From the NCBI RefSeq assembly GCF_026651875.1, contig NZ_CP104067.1:3772501-3836500 (forward strand): a stretch of DNA of 64,000 nucleotides. Direction: 5' to 3'. Below, piece by piece: positions 53,904 through 63,912 of the stretch. Within the stretch, counting starts at the first letter, position 1, and the number at the start of each line of letters is the position of its first letter. Under the pieces are notes generated by a model that did not search any database, was not told the DNA's origin, and worked only from the letters and a program-made list of their open reading frames with translations. Source of the stretch: Alicyclobacillus fastidiosus (GTDB lineage: Bacteria; Bacillota; Bacilli; Alicyclobacillales; Alicyclobacillaceae). The position numbers were made by a program, and so were the translations under genes.

Positions 53904-54775
53904 TACATATTCTCCTCCCGCTCACGGATTTCCGCATAAATCTGCACGTAACTGTCGTAGCGCGACGTCTGAATGGTGCCACTGGCGGCGGCCGCCTTGA
54001 CCGCGCAGCCGTCCTCGTCAATATGTACACATCCGCGATACGCGCAAGCCGCGCCTGCCTCTGTGAAGTCAGGGAAAAACCTCTTCAGCTCGCGCGACTC
54101 CACGTTTACCTGCAATTGGCTGAAGCCCGGCGCATCTGCCAACCACGTGTCTTCATCCAGCTTAAATAGCTCAACATGTCGCGTCGTCTGTTTGCCGCGA
54201 CCGATTTTTTCGCTCACTGCCCCCATCTGAAGTTCCAGCCCAGGCACCAAGGCGTTGGCAAGGGTCGACTTGCCCGCCCCGGACGGCCCCGAAAACACGT
54301 TTAACGACCCTCGCATCAGCGACCGTACGGATTCCACGCCTTCTCCCAGCTTGGTCGCGATGGCGAGCGTCGCAAACCCGCACCCGCGATAGATTTCACA
54401 AATACGGGCCGCCGTCTGTGCGTCGACGAGATCTGCCTTCGTCAGCACGACGGCAGGGCGAACGCCCGCTATCAGAGCGGCGGTGATTGTCTTGTCGAGC
54501 ATCAAGAAATTGAGGTCCGGTGTGACAAACGCAAACACCACCAGCACCTGATTGACGTTTGCAATTGGGGGGCGAATCAGTTCAGAACGCCGTGGTAGAA
54601 CGGACGTAACGACACCTTCGTTTGTGCCGATGGGATCATACTCCACCAAATCGCCTACGAGGACTGTGACGCCCTGCTTCTTGAACACGCCTCGAGCGCG
54701 GCACCGACGAACCACTCCTTCGTCGTACACGTCGAAAAATCCGCTGATCGCGCGCACTACCCGTCCTTCTCCCAC
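53900..54775 (-). CDS. rsgA: Ribosome small-subunit GTPase RsgA
   Basis: About 291-residue circularly permuted GTPase that checks late 30S maturation. Order: OB fold (1-75), then G4 (LTKADLVD), G1 (GPSGAGKSTLAN) and G3 (DAPGFSQL) in permuted order, then a C-terminal zinc knuckle (CAYRGCVHIDEDGC). Start set at GTG 54775 because VGEGRVVRAISGF aligns with relatives' N-termini. The frame opens at 54793. It overlaps rpe and follows prkC. Confidence 0.95.
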   Translation of the reverse strand: MGEGRVVRAISGFFDVYDEGVVRRCRARGVFKKQGVTVLVGDLVEYDPIGTNEGVVTSVLPRRSELIRPPIANVNQVLVVFAFVTPDLNFLMLDKTITAALIAGVRPAVVLTKADLVDAQTAARICEIYRGCGFATLAIATKLGEGVESVRSLMRGSLNVFSGPSGAGKSTLANALVPGLELQMGAVSEKIGRGKQTTRHVELFKLDEDTWLADAPGFSQLQVNVESRELKRFFPDFTEAGAACAYRGCVHIDEDGCAVKAAAASGTIQTSRYDSYVQIYAEIREREENMY

Positions 54776-54797
54776 ACGGACGCTCCCTTCCAATCGG

Positions 54798-56780
54798 TCA
54801 ACCGTTGACCGGGTAATCGTTCATTAGCTTGCCGTTCTCATAGACCTTCACATCGCCTTTTTGGCCTTGGTTCAGGTATAAGGTCTCTTGCCAGGTCGTC
54901 GTCTTTTGAATGGACTGATTGACCACGACCTGATTTTGTCCATTCGCATCGTCGATCACGATTTTCACTTGCGTCGAGGCTCCCTTGTTGGCCTGTACGG
55001 TGATGGACACCTGGTGGGGCTCGGCTGAACCGGACGTCGAGGTCGCATTCCCCGTTCCGTTATCAGTCGAATTGTCGGACCTCGTGGAGTTATCACCCGA
55101 CGACTGCGGATTGTCGGCCACGTACAGATTGACCGACGATCCCGCCGGCACCGTCTGCCCCTCGACGTACGGATAAATATAATAAACCTGGTTGTTGGGG
55201 ATATTGGTCACTTGATTGTGTGTAACCTGCCCAACTTGCAAGTTCGCGTTCTTGAGCGCCTGCACCGCGTCCGCATAGGACAGGCCAAGCAGGTTCGGAA
55301 CCGTTGTGTTTTCCTGTTGGCTGACCGTCAAGACTATCTTTCCATCCGTCGAGACTTGTTGCCCAGCGGCGGGATTTGACGAGATCACCTGCCCGGACGG
55401 CACTGTCGAGCTCTGCTCAACTTGTTCGGTGATATTGTTTGCCGAGAAACCTGCCGTGACGAGCGACTGCTTGGCTTGGTCGTACGGCTGACCTGTCACA
55501 TCCGGCATCGACACTTGTGGCGCACCTTTACTGATGTACAACGTGATTTGGCGAGTCTGCTTCACCTGCGTATTACCGGTAGGCGACTGGTCGTACACGA
55601 TACCCTTTGGCTTGCTCGTATTGGGTTCATAGTCCTCTTGAATCTGGTTCGGATTAAAGCCTGCGGCCTCCAGCGACTTCATCGCAGTAGCCGCCGGTTT
55701 GCCGACGACCGATGGCAAGTTGAGATTCTGGACCTTGACGAGATTCGTCACAAGCACGATGGCCGCATAGCCACCGACTGCAAGCGCCGCAGCTGCGGCG
55801 ACCACAATCCCGGTATACATCGCCACTTTGCGCCAGGACCGTTTGGGCCGCGCCGCCCGCAACTCTGGCGAGACATCGGAAAAGCCTTCGCCGACGACGG
55901 GCACGGCAATCGTCTTGTCGTCATAGTCGTCAGACGGTTGAAACTTAGGTACATTGGGATGCTTCAACGCGTCTTCCAAATCGGCCTTCACGGCCGCCAT
56001 GTTGTCGTAGCGGCCCTCTGCGGCCTTGACCATGCAGCGCAGAATGATATTCTCGACACTTTGCGGAATGGCCTTGTTCAGCTCGCGCGGCTCGACAAAC
56101 TGCTCCCGCAGGTGTTTGAGCGCGACGCTGACCGGAGAAGGACCACTGAACGGCAGGCTGCCTGTAAGCATCTCGTACAGGACGACACCGAGCGAATAGA
56201 TGTCGCTCTTAGCATCCGTTTGAGCGCCACGGGCTTGTTCAGGCGAAAAATAATGCACTGAACCAAGGACGCTGGTCGCCTGTCTGTCCGTAATGGTGTT
56301 CCCTGTCACGGCTCGCGCAATGCCGAAGTCGGTCACCTTCACGACGCCGAATTTATTCACCAAAATGTTGTGCGGTTTGACGTCGCGGTGGATGATGTGC
56401 TGTTCGTGCGCATGCGATAGCGCGGCGCAAATTTGCACACTCAGTTGAATGGCTTCGTCGACCGGCAACGGTGCCCGCTCGACAATCATATCCTTCAACG
56501 TTTGGCCATCCACATATTCCATCACGATGTAGTATTCTTTGTCGACCACTCCGACATCATATACATTGACGATATTCGGGTGGGACAAACGGGCAGCATT
56601 TTGCGCCTCTTGGCGAAACCGAGCGACAAACTCCTCGTCTTCGACAAACTGGCTGCGCAACATTTTGATGGCTACCACCCGGTCGAGAAGTGTGTCAACC
56701 GCGCGATAGACGACAGCCATGCCACCGCCGCCGATGACCTCTTGGAGCTGGTACCGCCCACCTAGGATGCGCGTGTTCAA
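54798..56780 (-). CDS. prkC: PASTA-domain serine/threonine kinase PrkC
   Basis: 660-residue transmembrane kinase sensing muropeptides or lipid II. The kinase domain (about 9-270) has IGGGGMAVVYRA, VAIKML (catalytic Lys), HRDVKPHNILV and DFGIA. A juxtamembrane segment and one membrane helix (about 320-343) follow. Three PASTA repeats start near 350, 420 and 490. After these comes a Ser/Thr/Asn-rich linker and a further beta-rich domain of about 80 residues ending YPVNG. The start TTG overlaps the prpC stop. In spore formers PrkC triggers germination. Confidence 0.96.
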   Translation of the reverse strand: MNTRILGGRYQLQEVIGGGGMAVVYRAVDTLLDRVVAIKMLRSQFVEDEEFVARFRQEAQNAARLSHPNIVNVYDVGVVDKEYYIVMEYVDGQTLKDMIVERAPLPVDEAIQLSVQICAALSHAHEQHIIHRDVKPHNILVNKFGVVKVTDFGIARAVTGNTITDRQATSVLGSVHYFSPEQARGAQTDAKSDIYSLGVVLYEMLTGSLPFSGPSPVSVALKHLREQFVEPRELNKAIPQSVENIILRCMVKAAEGRYDNMAAVKADLEDALKHPNVPKFQPSDDYDDKTIAVPVVGEGFSDVSPELRAARPKRSWRKVAMYTGIVVAAAAALAVGGYAAIVLVTNLVKVQNLNLPSVVGKPAATAMKSLEAAGFNPNQIQEDYEPNTSKPKGIVYDQSPTGNTQVKQTRQITLYISKGAPQVSMPDVTGQPYDQAKQSLVTAGFSANNITEQVEQSSTVPSGQVISSNPAAGQQVSTDGKIVLTVSQQENTTVPNLLGLSYADAVQALKNANLQVGQVTHNQVTNIPNNQVYYIYPYVEGQTVPAGSSVNLYVADNPQSSGDNSTRSDNSTDNGTGNATSTSGSAEPHQVSITVQANKGASTQVKIVIDDANGQNQVVVNQSIQKTTTWQETLYLNQGQKGDVKVYENGKLMNDYPVNG

Positions 56781-57538
56781 GCCTGACCACGCCCCTCTCG
56801 GTGGACAACAAACAGAGCTGTGACATTGTCGGAGCCACCGCGTTGCAGCACGAGTTCGATGATTTCGTCCACGACGCGACCTAGCGACGACTCGTCCTTA
56901 CATTCTTGCGCCCTGCGCATGAACTGCGTGATTTCCGGATCTGACACGAGATTGGTCAGCCCGTCGGAACACAGAAGAATGGTGTCCGACGACTGCCAAG
57001 GAAACGTATTGACGTCGGGGACACTTGTCGGTTCCGTCCCGAGCGATCTCGTCACGATATTGCGCTGCGGGTGAATTCTCGCTTCGTCTTCGGTCAACTG
57101 GCCGCGGCGAACCAATTCGGCGACGAGGCTGTGGTCCTTGGTCACCTGGCGAAGCTGCCCACCCGACAGCAAATATGCACGGCTATCGCCGACGTGTGCA
57201 ATGTGTACCTGCTCTGCATCGGCATACGCACACACGACGGTCGTTCCCATACCCTGATATGAGGGATTTTCAATTGCCTCTTGATAAATGGCCTCATTGG
57301 CGTGATGGACAGCTGCTAACAGCACATCAGCCGGATCGCTAGTTGCCGAAATGTGATCTTTCATATAGGCGCTGACCCGCTCTACCGCCAGTTGACTTGC
57401 AACATCTCCTGCGGACGGGCCACCCATGCCATCGGCGACGAGATATAACCCACCGCGCAACAGATCTGGCACGATGATGTAGCCGTCCTGGTTCATTGTT
57501 CGAACTAGGCCGATGTGGGATTTTGCAGCATATAACAT
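56777..57538 (-). CDS. prpC: PP2C-type Ser/Thr phosphatase PrpC
   Basis: 253-residue metal-dependent phosphatase that reverses PrkC phosphorylation. PP2C motifs: RTMNQDGYI, LVADGMGGPSAG (metal Asp), AHVGDSRAYLL, DTILLCSDGLTNLV and GGSDNVTALFV. ATG 57538 follows AGAGGTG at 8 nt. Its stop overlaps the prkC start, so the pair is translationally coupled. Confidence 0.96.
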   Translation of the reverse strand: MLYAAKSHIGLVRTMNQDGYIIVPDLLRGGLYLVADGMGGPSAGDVASQLAVERVSAYMKDHISATSDPADVLLAAVHHANEAIYQEAIENPSYQGMGTTVVCAYADAEQVHIAHVGDSRAYLLSGGQLRQVTKDHSLVAELVRRGQLTEDEARIHPQRNIVTRSLGTEPTSVPDVNTFPWQSSDTILLCSDGLTNLVSDPEITQFMRRAQECKDESSLGRVVDEIIELVLQRGGSDNVTALFVVHREGRGQA

Positions 57539-57621
57539 TCCATGAACACCTCTGTAAGCTAAAGAGGCTGTCCGACGAGGTAAACCTCCTCGGACGAGCA
57601 CTCAAATTGGACACCAATACC

Positions 57622-58668
57622 CTACGCGCGCTGCTTCATGTGCTCGGCGCGGAGCTGACCGCAGGCCGCCGCGATGTCATGCCCCATCTCGCGACGAATC
57701 GTCGCGTTGACCCCGTAATCCTGGAGCGCGTTCCAAAACGCATAGATCTGTTTCTTCGCCGTTCGTTGAACGTCACGCTCTGGTACGTAGTTCACCGGGA
57801 TCAAATTGACATGGCAGGGCAATCCTCGCAACAGGTCAGCCAATTCCTTCGCGCACTCGAGCGAATCGTTCGTGCCGCCGACCAAGGCGTACTCGAAGCT
57901 GATCCGCTTGCCCGTTTTTTGATTGTAATAATGACATGCATCCATCAGCTTGGCAATCGGATAGGCTTTATTAACCGGCATCATCGACGACCGAAGCTCG
58001 TCATTCGGCGCGTGCAGGGAAACGGCGAGCGTCATCGTCCGCCCTTCGTCCGCGAGGCGTTTGATGCCCGGTACCAGGCCGACCGTGGAGATGGTGATGT
58101 GGCGCTGGCCGATGCCAAGGCCGTGCGGATCACTGATGATTTCCACGAACCGCATGACCTGATCATAGTTGTCCATCGGTTCACCGGACCCCATCAGCAC
58201 CACGGACGACACCCGCTCGCCCTTCTTGTCGAGCAGCCGCTGACTAAACAACAATTGTTCGACAATTTCTCCGGCCCGCATCTGCCGGAGCATGCCACCC
58301 AGTGTGGATGCGCAGAACGTGCAGCCCATCTTGCAACCGACCTGAGAAGACACACAGACGCTGTTCCCGTAGTTGTGTTGCATCAAGACGGTCTCGACGG
58401 TGACCCCGTCCGGCCAGCCAAGCAGGAACTTGGTGGTGGGATCGACTTTCGACTCTTGGTGCGTCACTTCCTCTGCCGTGCCCAGCACGCACGTCTCCTC
58501 GAGCTTAGCACGAAGGGACTTGGGGAGATTGGTCATCGCTTCGAACGACGTCACGCGCTTTTGATACAACCACTCAAACACCTGTCGAGCGCGATATGCG
58601 GGCTCGTCGTGTTCTTCCTTCATCCAAGCGGTCAGTTCCGCCAGAGTAAAATCGTACAAGTGTACCAA
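57622..58668 (-). CDS. rlmN: Dual-specificity 23S rRNA/tRNA m2A methyltransferase RlmN
   Basis: About 348-residue radical-SAM enzyme that methylates A2503 of 23S rRNA and A37 of some tRNAs. The cluster motif CKMGCTFC has the three [4Fe-4S] cysteines; the second catalytic Cys lies toward the C-terminus in the NVTIRRE-like NATIRREMGHDIAAACGQL segment. SGEPMDNYDQVMRF is also typical. I prefer the TTG at 58668, preceded by AGGGGGTG; a GTG three codons earlier would overlap that site. Confidence 0.95.
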   Translation of the reverse strand: MVHLYDFTLAELTAWMKEEHDEPAYRARQVFEWLYQKRVTSFEAMTNLPKSLRAKLEETCVLGTAEEVTHQESKVDPTTKFLLGWPDGVTVETVLMQHNYGNSVCVSSQVGCKMGCTFCASTLGGMLRQMRAGEIVEQLLFSQRLLDKKGERVSSVVLMGSGEPMDNYDQVMRFVEIISDPHGLGIGQRHITISTVGLVPGIKRLADEGRTMTLAVSLHAPNDELRSSMMPVNKAYPIAKLMDACHYYNQKTGKRISFEYALVGGTNDSLECAKELADLLRGLPCHVNLIPVNYVPERDVQRTAKKQIYAFWNALQDYGVNATIRREMGHDIAAACGQLRAEHMKQRA

Positions 58669-58680
58669 CGCGGTCACCCC

Positions 58681-60039
58681 CTACTTTTTTCTTAGTCTCG
58701 TCATATAAAAACCATCTGTAAGAACGCGTTCCGGCGTGATGGTCAAGCCGTGGTGGACGTCTTGACGAAATACCTCCGGGACGAGTTCATGGATATCCTC
58801 GACGACAAACGCATCGGAAGACTCCCTTTGAACCCACTCCACCACGCGCTCATTTTCCTCCGGCAACAGCGTGCAAGTCGCATACACCACGATGCCACCT
58901 GGTCGAACCGCGTGCATCGCGGCTGTGAGCAACTCGCGTTGCAGACTCGTCAGCTGTTCGATATCCGACTGTTTCCGGCGATGGCGAATGTCCGGTCGGC
59001 GGCGCATGACACCGAGCCCGCTGCAAGGCGCATCCACCAGCACGGCGTCGTATGCGGCTTCTTTTTGGGCGAAGTCGCGGCCATCGCCAAGCCGGGCGGT
59101 CACGCTCTTAAGCCCAAGCCGTGTCGCCTGTTGCTGAATCATTTTGACCTTTTGCAGATACACGTCGTATGCATCTATGGTACCCTCATCGCGCATTAAC
59201 TCCGCAATGTGCGTGGTCTTTCCACCAGGAGCGGCACACATGTCGAGTACAGAACTGCCTGGAAGTGGCGTGAGCAGCGGCGCAATCAGCATTGCGGCCT
59301 CGTCCTGGATGGTGAATTGGCCCGCACGGTACTGTTCAAGCGTCTCCACGTTGACGGCGGCTGGAATGACGAGTGCCTGTGCAGACAACTCACCGTCCCG
59401 AACCTGCGCCTGTGTAGCCTCCACAAGTGCTGTCCTGAGCGACTCACGCGTGGTCTTGAGCAAATTTGCGCGAACGGTGAGCGGCGCCGGTTCATTACAA
59501 GCCGCGAGAATCGCCTCCGCGCGCTCCCGACCATACGCTCGCATGAGCCTCTGCACCATCCAGTTTGGAAAGCCGTGCCTCACGCCGAGAGATAGCACCT
59601 CGTTCGCCCGCTTCTTCGCGAGAAAAGCCTGAATTTTGTCCTCCGTCGGCGCACTCTCCCGCACGTAGGAGCGCAACACCCCGTTGACGAATCCACTCGC
59701 CGCCCGAGCATGGCGCTTGGTCAATTCCACTGCCTCGTCAATCGCGGCGTAAGCAGGTACCCGCTCCAAGAAGGCCAACTGGTAGACGCTCATTCGCAGA
59801 ATCGTGAGGACATCCTGGTCGAGATCCTTGAGTTTGCGTTTGACGTACAACTGTAGCAACGCGTCGATGGTGATCTGGCGGCGAACGGTACCGTAGACAA
59901 TTTCCGTGCAGAGTCCCTTGTCCCTGGGCGACAATTCGCGGTCAGTCAACGCGTGCTGCAACGCGATGTTCGTGTACGCACCATCCTTGTACACGCGCGC
60001 AAGCGTCTCAAAGGCGATAGACCGAGCTGTGTTTTTCAT
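58681..60039 (-). CDS. rsmB: 16S rRNA (cytosine967-C5)-methyltransferase RsmB
   Basis: 452-residue protein. The N-terminal NusB-like RNA-binding domain (about 1-145) includes LSPRDKGLCTEIVYGTVRR. The methyltransferase domain has DMCAAPGGKTTHIAELM (SAM binding), VDAPCSGLGVMRRRPD (PCSG catalytic motif) and VYATCTLLPEENE (second Cys, TC). ATG 60039 overlaps the fmt stop as ATGA; AAAGGA lies upstream. Confidence 0.96.
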   Translation of the reverse strand: MKNTARSIAFETLARVYKDGAYTNIALQHALTDRELSPRDKGLCTEIVYGTVRRQITIDALLQLYVKRKLKDLDQDVLTILRMSVYQLAFLERVPAYAAIDEAVELTKRHARAASGFVNGVLRSYVRESAPTEDKIQAFLAKKRANEVLSLGVRHGFPNWMVQRLMRAYGRERAEAILAACNEPAPLTVRANLLKTTRESLRTALVEATQAQVRDGELSAQALVIPAAVNVETLEQYRAGQFTIQDEAAMLIAPLLTPLPGSSVLDMCAAPGGKTTHIAELMRDEGTIDAYDVYLQKVKMIQQQATRLGLKSVTARLGDGRDFAQKEAAYDAVLVDAPCSGLGVMRRRPDIRHRRKQSDIEQLTSLQRELLTAAMHAVRPGGIVVYATCTLLPEENERVVEWVQRESSDAFVVEDIHELVPEVFRQDVHHGLTITPERVLTDGFYMTRLRKK

Positions 60040-60977
60040 GATGGAGATCCTTTCACAAACGAAAAGGCGTCTTGGCGAATCCCGCCAAACCAATCCCGTG
60101 CAGCCATTTTTCGCCGACCTGAGGGTTGCACCTCGTCCAGGCACAAGATTCCGTCGAGGCAGCCGACGAGAATATCTGAGCCGACCCGGCGCACCTCGCC
60201 TGGCTCGAGCCTCGCCTCTATCGGCACCTTGTGCGCCGACCAAATTTTATACGTGGCTTCGCCGTCCCAGGCAGTGGCCCCAGGCCACGGCGACAAGCCC
60301 CGAATATGCTGATCCACGGTTGTGACCGACCCGGTCCAATCAATAAACTCATCGGCGCGTTCAATGCGCGCGGCGTAGGTGACGCCTTGTTCCGGCTGCT
60401 CCGTGGCCGTCAACGCGCCATCCACATACCTCGGCAACACTTGTTGGCACATCTGCGCGCCTAACTGCGCGAGTTTATCGTGCAGGGAGCCGACGTTGTC
60501 GGTGTTGAGAATCGGAATGGCGCGGCGCTCAAGCATGGGTCCTGCATCGAGCGCCTGCACCATCTCCATAATGGTCACGCCGGTCTCTGTATCTCCGGCC
60601 ATAATCGCGCGATGAATCGGAGCGGCGCCGCGCCAGCGCGGCAGTAGCGAGGCGTGGACGTTGACGGCCCCCACGCGCGGGATGGACAAGACGGACGCCG
60701 GTAGCAGTTGTCCGTACGCGGCGGTCACGATGAGGTCTGGCTGAAATGCCTGAAGCTCCAGAACACTCGCCTCCTCGCGCACTTTCGTCGGCTGAAGGAC
60801 GCGAAGGCCGTGTTTTCGCGCGGCTACCTTCACCGGCGGCGGCGTGATCACGTGTTTTCTTCCCACTTTCTTGTCCGGCTGCGTGACGACGAGCACGTCC
60901 CAACCTTGCGCCACCAACGCTTCTAGCGTTGGCACCGCAAAATCAGGCGTGCCCATAAAGACCACCTTGACCCCCAT
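60036..60977 (-). CDS. fmt: Methionyl-tRNA formyltransferase
   Basis: 313-residue enzyme that formylates initiator Met-tRNA with 10-formyl-THF. The N-terminal VVFMGTPDFAVPTLEAL, the catalytic NVHASLLPRWRGAAPIHRAI and GVTIMEMVQALDAGPML are diagnostic. A C-terminal OB-like domain follows. ATG 60977 overlaps the def stop (TGATG) and has GGAGGAG 6 nt upstream. Its partner def removes the formyl group later. Confidence 0.97.
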   Translation of the reverse strand: MGVKVVFMGTPDFAVPTLEALVAQGWDVLVVTQPDKKVGRKHVITPPPVKVAARKHGLRVLQPTKVREEASVLELQAFQPDLIVTAAYGQLLPASVLSIPRVGAVNVHASLLPRWRGAAPIHRAIMAGDTETGVTIMEMVQALDAGPMLERRAIPILNTDNVGSLHDKLAQLGAQMCQQVLPRYVDGALTATEQPEQGVTYAARIERADEFIDWTGSVTTVDQHIRGLSPWPGATAWDGEATYKIWSAHKVPIEARLEPGEVRRVGSDILVGCLDGILCLDEVQPSGRRKMAARDWFGGIRQDAFSFVKGSPS

Positions 60978-61447
60978 CACGCGCGCTCCTCCACGCGTTC
61001 AATCTCTTCTGCACGCAAGTAATCGGTAAACATAATACCATTGAGGTGATCGATCTCGTGTTGAATGCAGCGCGCCAACAAGTCTTGTCCCTCTAACTCA
61101 AACGGCTCTCCGTAGCGATTTTGCGCGCGGATCCGGACGTATTGCGCACGCTCCACCTTCCCTGTGAGCCCCGGCAGGGAGAGACAACCCTCAGGGCCGT
61201 ACTGCTTGCCGCGGAGCTCGAGAATCTCCGGATTTACCAATTCGATGAGTCCTTGTCCGACATCGATGACGACGAGGCGCTTGAGGATGCCAATCTGGTT
61301 CGCGGCCAAACCGACACCGTCCGCGTGGCGCATCGTCTCGGCCATATCATCCAACAACTTATGCGTCGCCGCATTAAACTTTGTAACTTCCTTAGCCTGT
61401 TGCCGCAGTGCAGGGTCTTCCCCTATTCGGATCATTCGAATCGCCAC
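60977..61447 (-). CDS. def: Peptide deformylase
   Basis: 156-residue metalloenzyme that removes formyl from nascent proteins. All three motifs are present: GVGLAANQIG, EGCLSLPG (metal Cys) and QHEIDHLNG (two His and the catalytic Glu). The length and LPG form fit the type 1 PDF. The start is GTG with AAAGGAGG upstream. It is 35 nt after priA. Confidence 0.97.
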   Translation of the reverse strand: MAIRMIRIGEDPALRQQAKEVTKFNAATHKLLDDMAETMRHADGVGLAANQIGILKRLVVIDVGQGLIELVNPEILELRGKQYGPEGCLSLPGLTGKVERAQYVRIRAQNRYGEPFELEGQDLLARCIQHEIDHLNGIMFTDYLRAEEIERVEERA

Positions 61448-61482
61448 TACGAGGCCTCCTTTCGCAGTTCACACCCATGTAT

Positions 61483-63912
61483 TTAGCCAATGCGCTGGGC
61501 ATTGACATCGAGCCGACACGCGCCACCGTACTCGTTCATCCGCTGTTTGACGAGGCGGAAGGCGGGATCGACAATATCTCGCACGTCTTCCCAACGCTGA
61601 TACTTTAACACAACTTGATAGCGATATTTATCCTCTATGCGCCTGATTCCGCTCGGAGACGCCGGAAGGACCACGGTCCCGTCCGGAAGCGACGCCCGGC
61701 GCAGCTCGCGCTCGAAGCGAGCAGCCGCTCCCCGCGACAGAACCTCGTCCGAATGCGTCGCCAGAAACACGGCCATTTCGCAGAACGGAGGATACGAAAA
61801 CACCTCGCGTTGCATTCGCTCCTCGCGGTAAAACGACGGAAAGTCGTGCCTCGCTGCGGCCAGGACGGCGAAATGGTCCGGGCGGTAGGTTTGAATGATG
61901 GTCACTCCATCCGTTTCGGCGCGACCAGCTCTGCCGGCCACCTGCGTGAGCAACTGAAACGTCCGCTCGTTTGCCCGGTAATCTGGCACCTCGAGCATCG
62001 TATCGGCGGCCATCACGCCGACCAACCGCACATGCGGAAAGTCGAGGCCCTTTGCGATCATCTGAGTGCCGATGAGCACGTCCGCCTGCCGCTGTTCAAA
62101 CTGCTCGACGATGTGCTTGAGCGACCCCTTTTTACGCGTCGTATCCACGTCCATGCGCAGGGCGCGAAGCTGTGGCCACGTCTCCTTCAAACTTTGCTCA
62201 ATCTGCTCCGTCCCAATACCGAACGAGCGCAAGGCGCGTTCGCCACACGCCGGGCACTCAACAGGACTTTGCTCTTCGTAGCCGCAGTAGTGACACACCA
62301 GCCGCATCCCATGCGCATCCCGATGCACAGTCAGGCTGATATCACAGTGCGGACAATGCATGCCCTCGCCACAGGCGCGACACAACATCGAAGAGGCAAA
62401 ACCGCGCCGGTTGAGGAAGAGAATCACCTGCTGCCCCAGCGCGATGGTCTTCTCGATCTCGTCGGCCAGGCGATCGCTAAAAAGCGACTTGTTGCCCGCG
62501 CGCAACTCGTCTCGCATGTCGATGATCTCGACCGCAGGCAGTGGCCGCTGATTCACCCGAATCGGCAACGTCACCATCCGGGCCTGCCCGTGCTCAGCCA
62601 GGTAGAGCGCCTGAAGGGACGGCGTCGCAGAGCCGAATACCGTCAACGCGCCGAACGACGAAGCGCGCTCTAACGCGACGTCGCGCGCATCGTAGTGCGG
62701 CGCTTCCTCTTGTTTATAGGAAGGTTCGTGTTCCTCGTCGACGATGAGGAGTCCTAAGTTTTGCACGGGGGCAAAAACAGCCGACCTCGCCCCGATTACG
62801 ATCGAGGCTTCCCCGCGTAAGATGCGGCCCCATTCGTCTCTTCGCTCGCCGAGCGTCAGCGCCGAGTGCAGTACCGCGATGCGCTCGCCGAATCTGGCGT
62901 AAAAACGGCCGACCATCTGCGGCGTGAGGGCGATTTCCGGCACGAGGACGATGGCCGACAACCCCCGCGCAAGGACGTCTTCTATCGAGCGGATATAGAC
63001 TTCGGTCTTGCCGCTCCCGGTGACCCCGTGAAGGATGACGGTGCGGGCCGTACCCGCATCGAGTTGCTCGCGGATGTGCGCGAGTGCCCGAGCTTGGCTT
63101 TCCGTCAGTTCCGGCGGCGCAGCGACCTTCTGCTTTGCCCACTTCAATCGCGATTTGGGGCGAACCTGTTCGATGAGCCACCCCTCTCGAACGAGCGCCT
63201 CGACCGTGTCTCGGCTGAACTCAGACCGCTTCCACTCGATTTCTTCCGCACGCGCCAAGGCCTCGAGCAACCGAGCCTGTTTTGACGCGCGTTTTCGCCG
63301 AACCTCCGCCGCGGCCTGCAATTCCTGTGCCGGGCGTTGGCGCACGAGCCACGATACCTCGAAGGCTTGCACCTCTTCCTTGACGATGAGGCGCCGCCGG
63401 AGATAGCCAGCCTTCTCCCAGGCTGCCACTTGCGCCCGCGCCGACTTCCCAAACTGGGCGAAGAGCGCGCGCTCCGTCGGCTTGTCCCGCGCAATCGAGC
63501 CCCACAGAGGCGTCGCCGTGATGTCGTCGGGCACCAGCGCCGTTTGTACAGGTTGAATGACGATATCGCCCTTCACCCGAAATGCACCTGGCAAGATGGC
63601 CGTTATTGCATCGTACATCGTGCAGGCGTACCGCTCGCACAGCCAGCTCGCCAAACTGCACTGCTCAGGTGTGAGGACCGGTTGGTCGTCGACGAGATCG
63701 AGAATGGGCTTGACCTTCTCCCCGATTGCCACTTTGTGATGCACCTGCCAAATGACGCCCGACTTGAACTGGTGGCCAAACGACACAAATACGCGCTGGC
63801 CCACCTCGACGGACTGGGCCAGCTCGCTTTGAACGCTGTAGTCAAACGGTTTGTCCAGAAACAGGCCCGGGGAATCAATGAACACACTGACCACGGTACC
63901 GACTTGACTCAT
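61483..63912 (-). CDS. priA: Primosomal replication-restart helicase PriA
   Basis: 809-residue SF2 helicase that reloads the replisome at stalled forks. The N-terminal 3'-DNA-binding domain is followed by a winged helix. Then come LHGVTGSGKTEVYI (Walker A), DEEHEPSYKQEE, two zinc-binding cysteine groups (CRACGEGMHCPHC and CHYCGYEEQSPVECPAC) and GTQMIAKGLDFPHV. ATG overlaps the preceding gene's stop as ATGA. Confidence 0.97.
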   Translation of the reverse strand: MSQVGTVVSVFIDSPGLFLDKPFDYSVQSELAQSVEVGQRVFVSFGHQFKSGVIWQVHHKVAIGEKVKPILDLVDDQPVLTPEQCSLASWLCERYACTMYDAITAILPGAFRVKGDIVIQPVQTALVPDDITATPLWGSIARDKPTERALFAQFGKSARAQVAAWEKAGYLRRRLIVKEEVQAFEVSWLVRQRPAQELQAAAEVRRKRASKQARLLEALARAEEIEWKRSEFSRDTVEALVREGWLIEQVRPKSRLKWAKQKVAAPPELTESQARALAHIREQLDAGTARTVILHGVTGSGKTEVYIRSIEDVLARGLSAIVLVPEIALTPQMVGRFYARFGERIAVLHSALTLGERRDEWGRILRGEASIVIGARSAVFAPVQNLGLLIVDEEHEPSYKQEEAPHYDARDVALERASSFGALTVFGSATPSLQALYLAEHGQARMVTLPIRVNQRPLPAVEIIDMRDELRAGNKSLFSDRLADEIEKTIALGQQVILFLNRRGFASSMLCRACGEGMHCPHCDISLTVHRDAHGMRLVCHYCGYEEQSPVECPACGERALRSFGIGTEQIEQSLKETWPQLRALRMDVDTTRKKGSLKHIVEQFEQRQADVLIGTQMIAKGLDFPHVRLVGVMAADTMLEVPDYRANERTFQLLTQVAGRAGRAETDGVTIIQTYRPDHFAVLAAARHDFPSFYREERMQREVFSYPPFCEMAVFLATHSDEVLSRGAAARFERELRRASLPDGTVVLPASPSGIRRIEDKYRYQVVLKYQRWEDVRDIVDPAFRLVKQRMNEYGGACRLDVNAQRIG

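Noticed and set aside
57496..58695. 399-codon plus-strand frame opposite rlmN
   Set aside because: His/Arg-rich antisense frame. The radical-SAM motifs on the minus strand show the real gene.
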